DNA of 37,161 nucleotides, taken from the NCBI GenBank assembly GCA_022772585.1, contig JALEZN010000059.1, positions 1-37,161 of the forward strand, in the 5' to 3' direction. Made by a program: the position numbers and the translations under genes. Positions 1 to 7,269 of this stretch are shown one piece after another (position 1 is the stretch's first letter; every line of letters starts with the position of its first letter). The notes beneath the pieces were generated by a model that saw nothing but the letters and a program-made list of their open reading frames with translations, did no database searches and was not told where the DNA came from. This DNA is from Clostridiales bacterium (GTDB lineage: Bacteria; Bacillota; Clostridia; Oscillospirales; Oscillospiraceae).

Positions 1-360
1 TTGTAGAAGGAGATGTGGGCATCCTCAGGCAGGTCGTTGATGAGCTCCACCTTGAAAGGTTCGCCCTTCTCTTCCATGAACTTGATGGCCTCCTCCCGGG
101 GCAGCTCGAAGCGCTCCAGAGGCAGCTTCTCCTTGCAGATCTTGCGCATCTCGGCCTCGATGCTCTCCAGGATCTCGGGGGTGAAGGGGAAGGGAGAGTC
201 CAGATCGTAATAGAAGCCCTCGTCAATGGAAGGGCCGATGGCCAGCTTCACCTCGGGGTACAGGCGCTTGACCGCCTGGGCCAGGATGTGGGAGCAGGTG
301 TGCCAGTAGGTCTTGCGGTATTCGGGGTTTTCAAAGGTGTACTTGTTCTCGTCAGACATG
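1..360 (-). CDS. thrS: Threonyl-tRNA synthetase, N-terminal part (gene runs off the left edge)
   Basis: Only the first 120 residues are in the window. They match the ThrRS editing/second additional domain: the HTCSHILAQAVKRLYP stretch (residues about 20-35) carries the HxxxH zinc/editing motif and is followed by AIGPSIDEGFYYD, a hallmark of ThrRS. The ATG at 360 is preceded by AAAGGA at a 10-base spacing. The usual N-terminal TGS domain (about 60-70 residues) is absent, because the T-box terminator ends only about 40 bases upstream of the start, so there is no room for it. The enzyme charges tRNA-Thr in the cytoplasm. Expression should be induced by uncharged tRNA-Thr through the T-box leader. 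Identity is firm; the catalytic and anticodon-binding domains lie outside the window. Confidence 0.93.
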
Positions 361-398
361 TGCGATCCATCCTTTCTGCACGGATAACGGGGCAAAAC

Positions 399-646
399 AA
401 AAAACGCTTCACCCCTGATGTGTGTTCAGGGGTGAAGCGGTCAGCTCCACGGTTCCACCCTGCTTACGGCATATGCCGTCGCTCGTGACCTCTGTAACGG
501 GAGGACCCGGCCCGGCCTACTTCGTTCAGCGGGCGGCTCAGGGGTGGTTAAACATCCGTTTCGCGGTGCAGCCGCGTTTTCAGCCAGTGACGCGGCCTCT
601 CTGTGCGGCGAAGACGGACGCCGTCCCCTTCATTACCACTTTTGTG
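399..646 (-). promoter_or_regulatory. Threonine-specific T-box leader (riboregulator) of thrS
   Basis: Read on the minus strand, the leader has all the main T-box parts in order. Stem I is closed by GGGG/CCCC arms (about 621-625 and 541-544) and holds an AGAGAG bulge near 597-602. The probable specifier codon ACC (546-548), followed by the conserved purine, is just before the closing CCCC. The T-box sequence AGGGTGGAACCG is at 450-461. An intrinsic terminator (405-439) with a run of six U (399-404) follows. ACC reads threonine, agreeing with the downstream gene. The T-box sequence would pair with the acceptor end of uncharged tRNA-Thr and form the antiterminator. Confidence 0.92.
405..439 (-). 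terminator. T-box regulatory terminator
   Basis: A perfect 15-bp GC-rich stem (CGCTTCACCCCTGAA... with its complement) precedes T6 at 399-404 on the minus strand. It competes with the antiterminator that includes the T-box sequence at 450-461. Confidence 0.88.
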
Positions 647-652
647 TTAAAC

Positions 653-681
653 ACTATACCACCATCGAATGGCGGTGTCAA
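653..681 (-). promoter_or_regulatory. Sigma-A promoter of the thrS T-box transcript
   Basis: Minus strand TTGACA (676-681), 17-base spacer, TATAGT (653-658). The predicted transcription start (around 646) falls just before T-box stem I. Confidence 0.85.
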
Positions 682-726
682 GCGGAAAAGGAGGCGTTTT
701 TCGGGAGAAGAAGGAGAAAACAGCAG

Positions 727-776
727 AAAAAAGTCACGTTCCCCCGCCGGCCCCATGTCCGGCAGGAGAACGTGAC
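727..776 (-). terminator. Intrinsic terminator of the leftward region-A operon
   Basis: Minus strand stem GTCACGTTC...GAACGTGAC with an inner GCCGG/CCGGC stem, followed by six T (727-732). It sits 35 bases after the stop codon of the opine dehydrogenase gene. Confidence 0.88.
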
Positions 777-810
777 AGAAAGCCATATGTCCGCAATACG
801 CGGCCATAGA

Positions 811-1878
811 TCAAGAGATCCTTCTCCAGATCTCCTCCATGGAGCAGCCGTTGTCAAAGCCCAGATTCTCCAGGGTGCGGCCCTGGGCCAGGTAGTCGGA
901 GCCATTGATGGTGGAGCACAGGGTGACGATAGCCTCCAGGGTGGGCATGGCCACGCCCAGACGGCGGGCGCAGGAGAGGGCCAGAGCGCCGCAGGCGTAG
1001 CAGTCCTCCGCCACATAGCGGTGGGACATGGAGTCGGGGCCGGTCAGGGTGCGGAACACATCGTACTCGGGGTGGTTCTTCCAGTCCCGCAGCTCCAGGA
1101 AGAAGTCGGTGGCGGAGTCCCGCTCCTCCAGACCCAGGGCGGCCAGGAGCTGGATGCGCTCCTGCCGCACCGCCTCCGTGCAGCGGATGGCGGAATCGCT
1201 CAGTCCGTGCTGGAAGAGGATGAAGTCCTCGCCCATATCCTCCAGCTTGGTGGCCGAGAGCAGGGTGGTGCCGATGTGGAGCACGTAGTTGTCCGAGAGG
1301 AGGGCTCCCTCAAAGACGTTGCGGTTGGGCACGAAATCCAGCACGCCCTGGGCAAAGGCTATGAAATCCTCGGTGAGGGAGCCGGGCAGGGCGGCAACCT
1401 TTTTCCGGCGGATGGGCAGGCCCACTGTGACCTCCGCCTTGCCGGTGATGCGGCAGGGGCACAGGTTGCCCTCCAGCTCGGCCAGCATGGTGTCCTGTCC
1501 CACGCCGTTGGCGTCAAAGATCCGGCGGAACACAAAGGAACCCAGATTGCCCGGGGAGATGAGAATGTGCTGGCCGGGGCGGATATAGGGAGAGATGGCC
1601 TCGGCCACCTCGGCGTGGCGGGTGGCGGGGACGCAGACCAGGATCAGCTCGGCGTCCTTCAGAGCGGCGGCCAGGTCGGTGGTGGCGCCGGCGGGCTGGA
1701 AAAAGCCCACGCCGGCCCTGCCCCGGAGCAGGAGGCCGCCCATCTCATGAATATCCTCCATCTCCCGGCGGAAACGCTCGTTGTCGCAGAGGGTCACCTG
1801 AAAGCCCCTGGACGTCAGGTACGCGGTGGCGGCGTAGCCGGTGCTGCCGCCGCCGATGACGGTGATGTTGCGGATCAC
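811..1878 (-). CDS. NAD(P)-dependent opine/octopine-type dehydrogenase
   Basis: A 355-residue protein with an N-terminal Rossmann domain (GGGSTG at residues 9-14) resembling glycerol-3-phosphate/ketopantoate reductases. Its C-terminal half resembles the octopine dehydrogenase domain: a VLHIGTTLL segment near residue 200, then an all-helical region. Such enzymes reversibly reduce the imine formed between an amino acid and a 2-keto acid, giving N-carboxyalkyl amino acids; related proteins oxidise 2-hydroxy or imino acids. The start is GTG with AAGGAGGAA six bases upstream. It is the last gene of the leftward operon, 25 bases after the molybdoenzyme gene and before a strong terminator. Family placement is good; substrate and direction are unknown. 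Confidence 0.82.
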   Translation of the reverse strand: MIRNITVIGGGSTGYAATAYLTSRGFQVTLCDNERFRREMEDIHEMGGLLLRGRAGVGFFQPAGATTDLAAALKDAELILVCVPATRHAEVAEAISPYIRPGQHILISPGNLGSFVFRRIFDANGVGQDTMLAELEGNLCPCRITGKAEVTVGLPIRRKKVAALPGSLTEDFIAFAQGVLDFVPNRNVFEGALLSDNYVLHIGTTLLSATKLEDMGEDFILFQHGLSDSAIRCTEAVRQERIQLLAALGLEERDSATDFFLELRDWKNHPEYDVFRTLTGPDSMSHRYVAEDCYACGALALSCARRLGVAMPTLEAIVTLCSTINGSDYLAQGRTLENLGFDNGCSMEEIWRRIS

Positions 1879-1903
1879 GGAAATTCCTCCTTCAGGCGGC
1901 GGA

Positions 1904-4045
1904 TCAGCCGCCGATCTTCTTCAGCGCGCAGCGGTTGGACTTGTATCCGGGGAAGCCGCTGTACGGGTCCAGATGGCAGGCCCCCACCAGATTGTTGGCG
2001 TTTGCCTCGCTGTAGCCGTGGTAGAGATGGATGTCCCCCCGGCGGACCTTCTGAGTCAGGTGGGCCTCCACCTGGATGGTTCCCACCCGGTTGGAGAGCT
2101 CGACCATATCGTTCTCATGGATGTCCAGCGCGGCGGCGTCCTCCGGGTTCAGGTCGGCCATGGGATGGCTGCGCATGGAGCGCAGCCAGGGCACGTTGTG
2201 CAGCCGGGAGTGGAGGGTGTGGGGGAGCCGGGCGCCGGTATTGAGGACAAAGGGATAGGCCTCCGCGTCGGGCTCGTCGGCCAGGCCGTCACGATAGGTG
2301 GGCAGGGGGTCAAGACCATGGCTCTCCTGGAAGCGGGCCACGGTGGTGGACCAGAATTCGAACTTTCCGGTGGGCGTCTTGATGCCACCGGCCAGGTATT
2401 CTCCGGGCACCGGGTCACGGGCCTCAGGCACGTGGATGGGCAGGTCGCTGGCCCGCATATCCTCCACAGTGACGCTCAGGTCCCGGGTCATGAAGCGGAT
2501 GGAGGCCTCGTAGCCCTCCTTGAGCAGCTCGTCGTCCAGGTCCATGCGCCGGGCCAGCTCAGTAAGGATATCCGTGTCGCTGCGGGACTCGTAGAGCGGG
2601 TCGATGACCGGCTTGGTATAGGCGGCGAAGCCGCCAGGATAGGCCTTGAACTCCCCGCGCTCGAAGGAGGAGCAGGCAGGCAGGACGATGTCGGCGTGCT
2701 TGGCGGTGTCAGTGAGGAAGAGGTCGGTGTCCACAAAGAAGTCCAGCTTGTGGAGCGCCTCATACATTTTGGGGGTGTCCGGGAACATCTTGGCGTTCAT
2801 GCCGCAGGCGAACAGGGCTTTGATGGGATAGGGCGTGCCCTCCTCAATCTGCCGGGCCAGATCCATGGCCTGGAACTCCGGGACCAGGACAGACCAGAGG
2901 GGGAAGCGCTCCGCGCCGATCTTCCGCATGGGGTCTCCGGGCTGGCGGTCCAGATAGTACTGGTGCTCATGGGTGTGATAGCCGGCCACCATGTCGTAAT
3001 AGGTGGCCTCCACCGGCAGGTTGCCGCCGGCCCGGTCGAAATTGCCGGTGAGGGCGTTGAGGCAGAGGATGGCCCGGTAGTTCTGGAAGCCGTTGACGTG
3101 GTGGGTGACCGGAGATGGGGATTCGTGGATGGAGGCGGGGCCGTTGGTGGCGTAGAGCTCGGTGGCCCGCTCGATGTCGGCGGGAGAGAGCTCCGTGATC
3201 CGGGCCACCCGGTCCAGATCGAACTGGCTGACGTACTCGGCGTACTGCTCATAGCCGTAGGTGTACTTTTCGATAAACGCCCTGTCCTGCCAGCCGTTGT
3301 CAATGATGAGCTTGGCCATGCCCAGGGCCAGGGCGCCGTCGGTGCCTGGCTTGAGCTGGAGATGGATATCGGCCAGCTTTTCGGTGGCGGGGGTCCTGCG
3401 GGGGTCCACGATGATGAATTTCTTGCCCATCTCCTTCAGGGCCAGCAGGCCCTCGGAGGCCACGTGCATGGAATAGAAGGCGTTGAGGGCCCAGCCCAGG
3501 ATGACGTTGGAGTTGCCGAAATCCGGATCGGTGATGGTGCCGGCGGTGGCCATCCAGGCCATCTCGGTGGCTTTCCAGCAGGAGCTGCACTCAGAGCCGT
3601 AATTAATGGAGCCGAAGGAGTAGGCGAAGCGGTGGAGGAACTGGCGGTACCACTTGGTGTAGCCGGAGAAAAAAGCCACTGAGTCGGCGCCGTACTCCGC
3701 CCGCAGGTCCAGCAGGCGGCGGGAGATCTCGTCCAGGGCCTCGTCCCAGGAGATGGGCTCAAATTTGCCTTCGCCCCGTTCTCCCACCCGGCGCAGAGGG
3801 GTGCGGATACGGTCCTCCCGGTAGATGTACTGGCGGTTGGCGCTGCCCTTGGGACAGAGCCGGCCGGCATTGAAGGGGTGATCCTTGGTTCCCTCCACCT
3901 TGATGATCCGGCCGTCCTTCACATAGGCGTCCACACCGCAGTGGGTGCCGGGACAGCAGATGTCGCACAGGGTGCGCCTGACCTCGATGCCGGTCTCAGG
4001 ACAGGGGATCTTGGCCTTGATGAGTTGTTCCAGAGTTGGTTTCAT
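1904..4045 (-). CDS. Molybdopterin (bis-MGD) oxidoreductase, catalytic subunit, DMSO-reductase superfamily
   Basis: 713 residues from the ATG at 4045 (AAAGGA 10 bases upstream; an alternative ATG at 4054 is too close to that site). It has an N-terminal [4Fe-4S] domain (C27, C30/C31, C36, C64 with LCPKG), a molybdopterin oxidoreductase core (about 80-500) and a C-terminal dinucleotide-binding domain (about 590-710, with FVLNTGARLPHTLHSR). The metal-ligand region is GSECSSCWKATE (C153 or C156). Cysteine spacing in the cluster motif is wider than the usual CxxCxxxC. There is no Tat signal, so it is probably cytoplasmic. No electron-transfer subunit is adjacent; the four-cluster ferredoxin and FAD oxidoreductase at 10.2-12.0 kb are the likely partners. 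It starts 19 bases after the racemase-like gene. The substrate cannot be named; a reductive (dehydroxylating) or oxidative role is possible. Confidence 0.88.
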   Translation of the reverse strand: MKPTLEQLIKAKIPCPETGIEVRRTLCDICCPGTHCGVDAYVKDGRIIKVEGTKDHPFNAGRLCPKGSANRQYIYREDRIRTPLRRVGERGEGKFEPISWDEALDEISRRLLDLRAEYGADSVAFFSGYTKWYRQFLHRFAYSFGSINYGSECSSCWKATEMAWMATAGTITDPDFGNSNVILGWALNAFYSMHVASEGLLALKEMGKKFIIVDPRRTPATEKLADIHLQLKPGTDGALALGMAKLIIDNGWQDRAFIEKYTYGYEQYAEYVSQFDLDRVARITELSPADIERATELYATNGPASIHESPSPVTHHVNGFQNYRAILCLNALTGNFDRAGGNLPVEATYYDMVAGYHTHEHQYYLDRQPGDPMRKIGAERFPLWSVLVPEFQAMDLARQIEEGTPYPIKALFACGMNAKMFPDTPKMYEALHKLDFFVDTDLFLTDTAKHADIVLPACSSFERGEFKAYPGGFAAYTKPVIDPLYESRSDTDILTELARRMDLDDELLKEGYEASIRFMTRDLSVTVEDMRASDLPIHVPEARDPVPGEYLAGGIKTPTGKFEFWSTTVARFQESHGLDPLPTYRDGLADEPDAEAYPFVLNTGARLPHTLHSRLHNVPWLRSMRSHPMADLNPEDAAALDIHENDMVELSNRVGTIQVEAHLTQKVRRGDIHLYHGYSEANANNLVGACHLDPYSGFPGYKSNRCALKKIGG

Positions 4046-4064
4046 GGTTCCCATATCCTTTATA

Positions 4065-4775
4065 TCACAGAGTAAAGAGCTTGCCCAGATAGGGGATCTT
4101 GACGCCCACATTGGAGTGGCGCAGCGCGCCCCACAGGGTGGCCTGGTTGCTGGTGATGACGGGCAGGCCGAAGTCCTGCTCGCCCATCTCGATGAGGTCC
4201 AGCACGTTCAGGCCGGTGCAGCTGATGAACAGGCAGTCGGCGCCGGTCTTGTCCAGCGCTCTCAGGTGCTCGTAGACCAGGCTGGGCTGGATGCGGGCGA
4301 TGTCATCCTCAGGGTAGGTCATGCCCTCGATGCGGGTGACGTGGATGCCGTGGGACTCCAGGAACTGGCGCTCCACCTCATTGGTGTCGTCGGGATAGGG
4401 GGTGATGACGGCGGCGTTGGATACGCCCAGCCGCTGGAAGGCCTCCACCAGGACAGTGCTGGTGGTGAGGCCGGGGGAGCCGCCGGCCTTCTCGATGGTC
4501 TGGATACACTTCTGGTCAAAGCCGGGGCCGCCGATGAGGCTGCCCGAGGTGCAGCCGAACATGATGCAGTCGTGGGGGGAGCCCTGGAAGATGGAGGCGG
4601 TCTCCTCCAGATGGGAGACCATGTCCATCAGCCCCTCGGGGGAAGGAAAGCCGGAAAAGTGGATGCGGGTGGTGTTGATACCCACGCCGGCAGGGGCGAA
4701 GCGGTGGAAGTCGTGCTCCATATTGGGGCCGGTGCCGGGGGAGATCAGGCCGATCTGTGCGCGCCAGTAGATCAT
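4065..4775 (-). CDS. Asp/Glu racemase superfamily protein, maleate isomerase/arylmalonate decarboxylase type
   Basis: 236 residues, the normal size for this family. Two catalytic-type cysteines are visible: C75 in FGCTSGS and C186 in ISCTGLN. In this superfamily a cysteine pair supports racemisation or cis-trans isomerisation, whereas arylmalonate decarboxylase keeps only the second (family knowledge). The N-terminal LISPGTGPNMEHDFHRFAP is the typical family opening. Maleate isomerase, hydantoin/amino-acid racemase or a decarboxylase are all possible; the cysteine pair favours isomerase or racemase. The start ATG has GAGGT seven bases upstream. It lies between the MmgE/PrpD and molybdoenzyme genes in one operon, suggesting it prepares the stereochemistry of an acid intermediate. 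Confidence 0.82.
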   Translation of the reverse strand: MIYWRAQIGLISPGTGPNMEHDFHRFAPAGVGINTTRIHFSGFPSPEGLMDMVSHLEETASIFQGSPHDCIMFGCTSGSLIGGPGFDQKCIQTIEKAGGSPGLTTSTVLVEAFQRLGVSNAAVITPYPDDTNEVERQFLESHGIHVTRIEGMTYPEDDIARIQPSLVYEHLRALDKTGADCLFISCTGLNVLDLIEMGEQDFGLPVITSNQATLWGALRHSNVGVKIPYLGKLFTL

Positions 4776-4818
4776 ATCTCATACCTCGCTTTCTGATGGA
4801 TGGAGTGATGCCGTATGT

Positions 4819-4851
4819 CCCGCGGACGGCCGGGTACGGACCGCCTGCGGG
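4819..4851 (-). other. Intercistronic hairpin between the PrpD-like and racemase-like genes
   Basis: CCCGCAGGCGG pairs with its near-complement across about 11 bp with one mismatch, and has no T-run. It could stabilise or process the operon mRNA, not terminate it. Confidence 0.4.
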
Positions 4852-4866
4852 GGAAGAGAGAAGTGC

Positions 4867-6255
4867 TTACAGGGTCAGATAGGGGGCGATCTCGGCCATG
4901 TCGGCGCAGTGTTCCAGCTTGTTGAGGATGAAGTCGCACAGGGCGTCCTGCTTCTCGGCGCTCATCACATCGCTGGTGGCCAGCTTGAACACGTCGATGC
5001 ACTCCTGACGGGTGTAGTCGTTCTTGGGATGGCCCTTGGGGAACTGCATGGTCTCCTCGTAAACGGTGCCGTCCTTCATGGTGATCTTCATGCCGTACTC
5101 GGGATAGGAACCCTTCTGGAACTTGTCAAAGTTGTGGGGGATCAGGGAGGTCTCGCCCACGCCGTGGACCTTGGAGGCCACCTTCAGGATCTCGGGGTCC
5201 TTCAGGTATTTGGCGTCCAGCCAGTCATAGCCCACCTTGGGCCCCTTGAGGTACATGGCCATGCAGAAGGGGATGGAGAACTGGGCCCGGACCAGAGAGG
5301 CGTAGCCGTCGGCAGGCGCCTCCTCACTGCGCTCGGGAATGTAGGGGGAGACCTCGATGCGCTCGATGTCGTCGGCATTGAACCGGTACTTGCGGTACAG
5401 CTTGTCGATCAGATCCATGGGGGTCTGGATCCACATGTTGACGGGCCAGTTCTTCATCATCAGCTCCATGATCATGTGGCGCTTGCCCAGGTCCTTATCG
5501 TACCAGTCCCAGTCACACTGGTCGGACACGCCCAGGTAGTAGCCGCCGTCCGCCTCCAGGGAGTCCATCAGAGTGGAGATGCCCGCCTCGGTGATGAGGG
5601 AGCACTCCACGCCCATCTGGGCGGTGAGACCGTGGGTGAAATGGTAAAAATCGCTGAAGCTGGAGTGGATGACGTTGATGGCCACGGGGGTCATGTGGGC
5701 GGCAGTGCCCAGCAGCTGGTTCATCTTGTCACCCTGGATGCCCATGAGCTTGCCGGCGGCGGCAGTGGGAGCGAAGATCTGCCAGCAGTGGAGGCCCCAG
5801 CCCTGATCAAAGCGCTCGTCGGAGGGCTGGACGGCCATGGCCACCCGCTGATATACATCGTAGCAGCCCACCAGAGCGGTCAGATAGTCCTTGCCGCTCT
5901 TGTGATAGGCCTCAGCCACGGCCAGAGAAGTGGGCACCGCGCCGGCGGAGGGGTGTCCGGTCCAGGCGCAGTCCTCCCAGTCCAGCAGGTCGGCCATGGT
6001 GCCGCTGGCCAGCACGGCGTTGGCCACGCCCACGCGGGAGCCGTCGCCGATGATGGTGGCCTCCCGGCCGCCGCCTCCGCCCAGAGTCTTGGCGATACGG
6101 ATGATGTCCTGGGCAGACTTGGAGCGCATGGAGGAGATAGCGGCGCCCACCGTGTGGAGGGTGACCAGCTTGGCCCGCTCAATGACCTCGGCGGGGATAT
6201 CCTCATACTTCAGGCCGGAGAGGTAGTCGGCCAGGATCTGGGTATATTTTTTCAT
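4867..6255 (-). CDS. MmgE/PrpD family protein
   Basis: 462 residues, typical of the family that contains 2-methylcitrate dehydratase, cis-aconitate decarboxylase and iminodisuccinate epimerase. Recognisable pieces are the N-terminal all-helical part with LVTLHTVGAAISS, ASGTMADLLDWEDCAWTGHP (the common DxDD...HPS-type active-site region, here with GHPSAG), and a C-terminal small domain containing YEETMQFPKGHPKN. The start ATG at 6255 follows AAAAGGAG. It is the first gene of the leftward operon (PrpD-like, racemase-like, molybdoenzyme, opine dehydrogenase) and is divergent from the LysR gene across 78 bases. Dehydration/hydration or epimerisation of a polycarboxylate or imino acid is the likely chemistry; a true methylcitrate role is doubtful because prpB/prpC are missing nearby. 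Confidence 0.85.
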   Translation of the reverse strand: MKKYTQILADYLSGLKYEDIPAEVIERAKLVTLHTVGAAISSMRSKSAQDIIRIAKTLGGGGGREATIIGDGSRVGVANAVLASGTMADLLDWEDCAWTGHPSAGAVPTSLAVAEAYHKSGKDYLTALVGCYDVYQRVAMAVQPSDERFDQGWGLHCWQIFAPTAAAGKLMGIQGDKMNQLLGTAAHMTPVAINVIHSSFSDFYHFTHGLTAQMGVECSLITEAGISTLMDSLEADGGYYLGVSDQCDWDWYDKDLGKRHMIMELMMKNWPVNMWIQTPMDLIDKLYRKYRFNADDIERIEVSPYIPERSEEAPADGYASLVRAQFSIPFCMAMYLKGPKVGYDWLDAKYLKDPEILKVASKVHGVGETSLIPHNFDKFQKGSYPEYGMKITMKDGTVYEETMQFPKGHPKNDYTRQECIDVFKLATSDVMSAEKQDALCDFILNKLEHCADMAEIAPYLTL

Positions 6256-6290
6256 GGAAATCGCTCCTTTTCTATTTATTTTATTGAAAA

Positions 6291-6305
6291 ATACGTGTAT
6301 AATGG
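6291..6305. promoter_or_regulatory. Divergent control region with ATAC-GT-GTAT dyad and TATAAT box (LysR operator candidate)
   Basis: The 78-base gap between the PrpD-like and LysR genes holds the dyad ATACGTGTAT (6291-6300), overlapping TATAAT (6298-6303). TATAAT is a good -10 for the rightward LysR gene; its -35 is weak. The sequence TGTATAATGG (6296-6305) recurs at 8790-8799 in front of the transporter gene. Confidence 0.5.
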
Positions 6306-6333
6306 ATCAAAACAGAGAAGAGGGGATCGTAAC

Positions 6334-7269
6334 ATGCGTATCGAGCATCTGGAGTATCTGCTGGAGGTGACCCGCTGCCGGTCTATCTCCGCGGCGGCCA
6401 AGCGGCTCTATCTGAGCCAGACCAGCCTGAGCGGGATCATCAACACGCTGGAGAAGGAGCTGAACGTCAAGCTCTTTCAGCGCACCCACAAGGGAGTGGT
6501 CCTGACCCCGGAGGGCGAGGCCGTGGCGGAGCTGGCCAGGGACATCGTGGCGAAGAACGAGCAGATGCAGCAGGTCTTTTCGGCCAGCCGGAACATCCGG
6601 CGGATCGTGAATCTGGTGCTCTATCCGTCGGTGGCCAGCGCCCTGTCGGTCTGTCTCAACCGCTGGATGGCGGAGAAGCACGCGGACATGGCGCTGCAGG
6701 TCCATGAGATGCCCTATGACCGCATCTTCGCCAGCATTTCAGAGGGTGTGGCCAAAGTGGCGGTGGGGGCCGAGAGCGCGGACTCTTTTGACGCGGAATA
6801 TGAGATGCGCAACAGCGGACTGACCATCGAGAGCCTCTATACCGACTCCTTTTACGCTATCCTGCCGGCCGGCCACCGGTGCGTGGAGCAGCCATCGGTG
6901 GATGTGGACGAGCTGCTGGAGGACCGCATCGCCATCACACACTGCTATCCCTCGTCGCAGGACGCGTCGGTGGGACGGGCGCTGCGGCGGTTTCCGCAGT
7001 TTTCAGTCTTCAGCAACGTGGACATCGCCAAGCGGGCCGTGGCGGAGCGGGGCGCCATCGCCATCATGCCCGGGCTGGCCCTTCACGGGGACCCGTATGA
7101 GGCAAAGGGCCTGATCTGCCGGGTGCCGGTTACCGGCTTCTGCACCCGGCTGACCAACTATCTCATCTATGACCAGAGCAGCGGGCTGAGCGCCGCCGAG
7201 CACCTGCTGGTGCAGGAGATCCGCAGCTTCTACCGGGCCCTGGGGGAGACGGCGGGGCAGAACGCTTAG
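6334..7269 (+). CDS. LysR-family transcriptional regulator
   Basis: 311 residues with an N-terminal winged helix (residues about 1-60: MRIEHLEYLLEV, then SISAAAKRLYLSQTSLSGIINTLE) followed by a two-lobe effector-binding domain (about 90-300). The ATG at 6334 was chosen because the protein then begins exactly at the helix-turn-helix, with AGAGGGGAT upstream; a much longer open frame upstream is antisense to the PrpD-like gene. It is divergent from the leftward catabolic operon and convergent with the transporter gene, whose stop it overlaps by four bases. By position it should control both. LysR proteins usually sense a pathway metabolite and autoregulate; the effector is unknown. Confidence 0.92.
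   Translation: MRIEHLEYLLEVTRCRSISAAAKRLYLSQTSLSGIINTLEKELNVKLFQRTHKGVVLTPEGEAVAELARDIVAKNEQMQQVFSASRNIRRIVNLVLYPSVASALSVCLNRWMAEKHADMALQVHEMPYDRIFASISEGVAKVAVGAESADSFDAEYEMRNSGLTIESLYTDSFYAILPAGHRCVEQPSVDVDELLEDRIAITHCYPSSQDASVGRALRRFPQFSVFSNVDIAKRAVAERGAIAIMPGLALHGDPYEAKGLICRVPVTGFCTRLTNYLIYDQSSGLSAAEHLLVQEIRSFYRALGETAGQNA

Noticed and set aside
544-2244. 566-codon rightward open frame across the T-box and opine dehydrogenase
   Set aside because: Crosses structured leader RNA and a terminator; antisense and compositionally a shadow.
1841-3682. 613-codon rightward open frame
   Set aside because: Antisense to the molybdoenzyme gene, no motif and no start signal.
4867-6255. Methylcitrate cycle (prpD) assignment
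   Set aside because: No prpB or prpC nearby; the neighbours fit a different pathway, so only the family name is used.
4909-7269. 786-codon open frame through the PrpD-like region into lysR
   Set aside because: The first 475 codons are antisense to a clear MmgE/PrpD gene, have biased low-complexity composition and no ribosome site. Only the part from 6334 is a gene.
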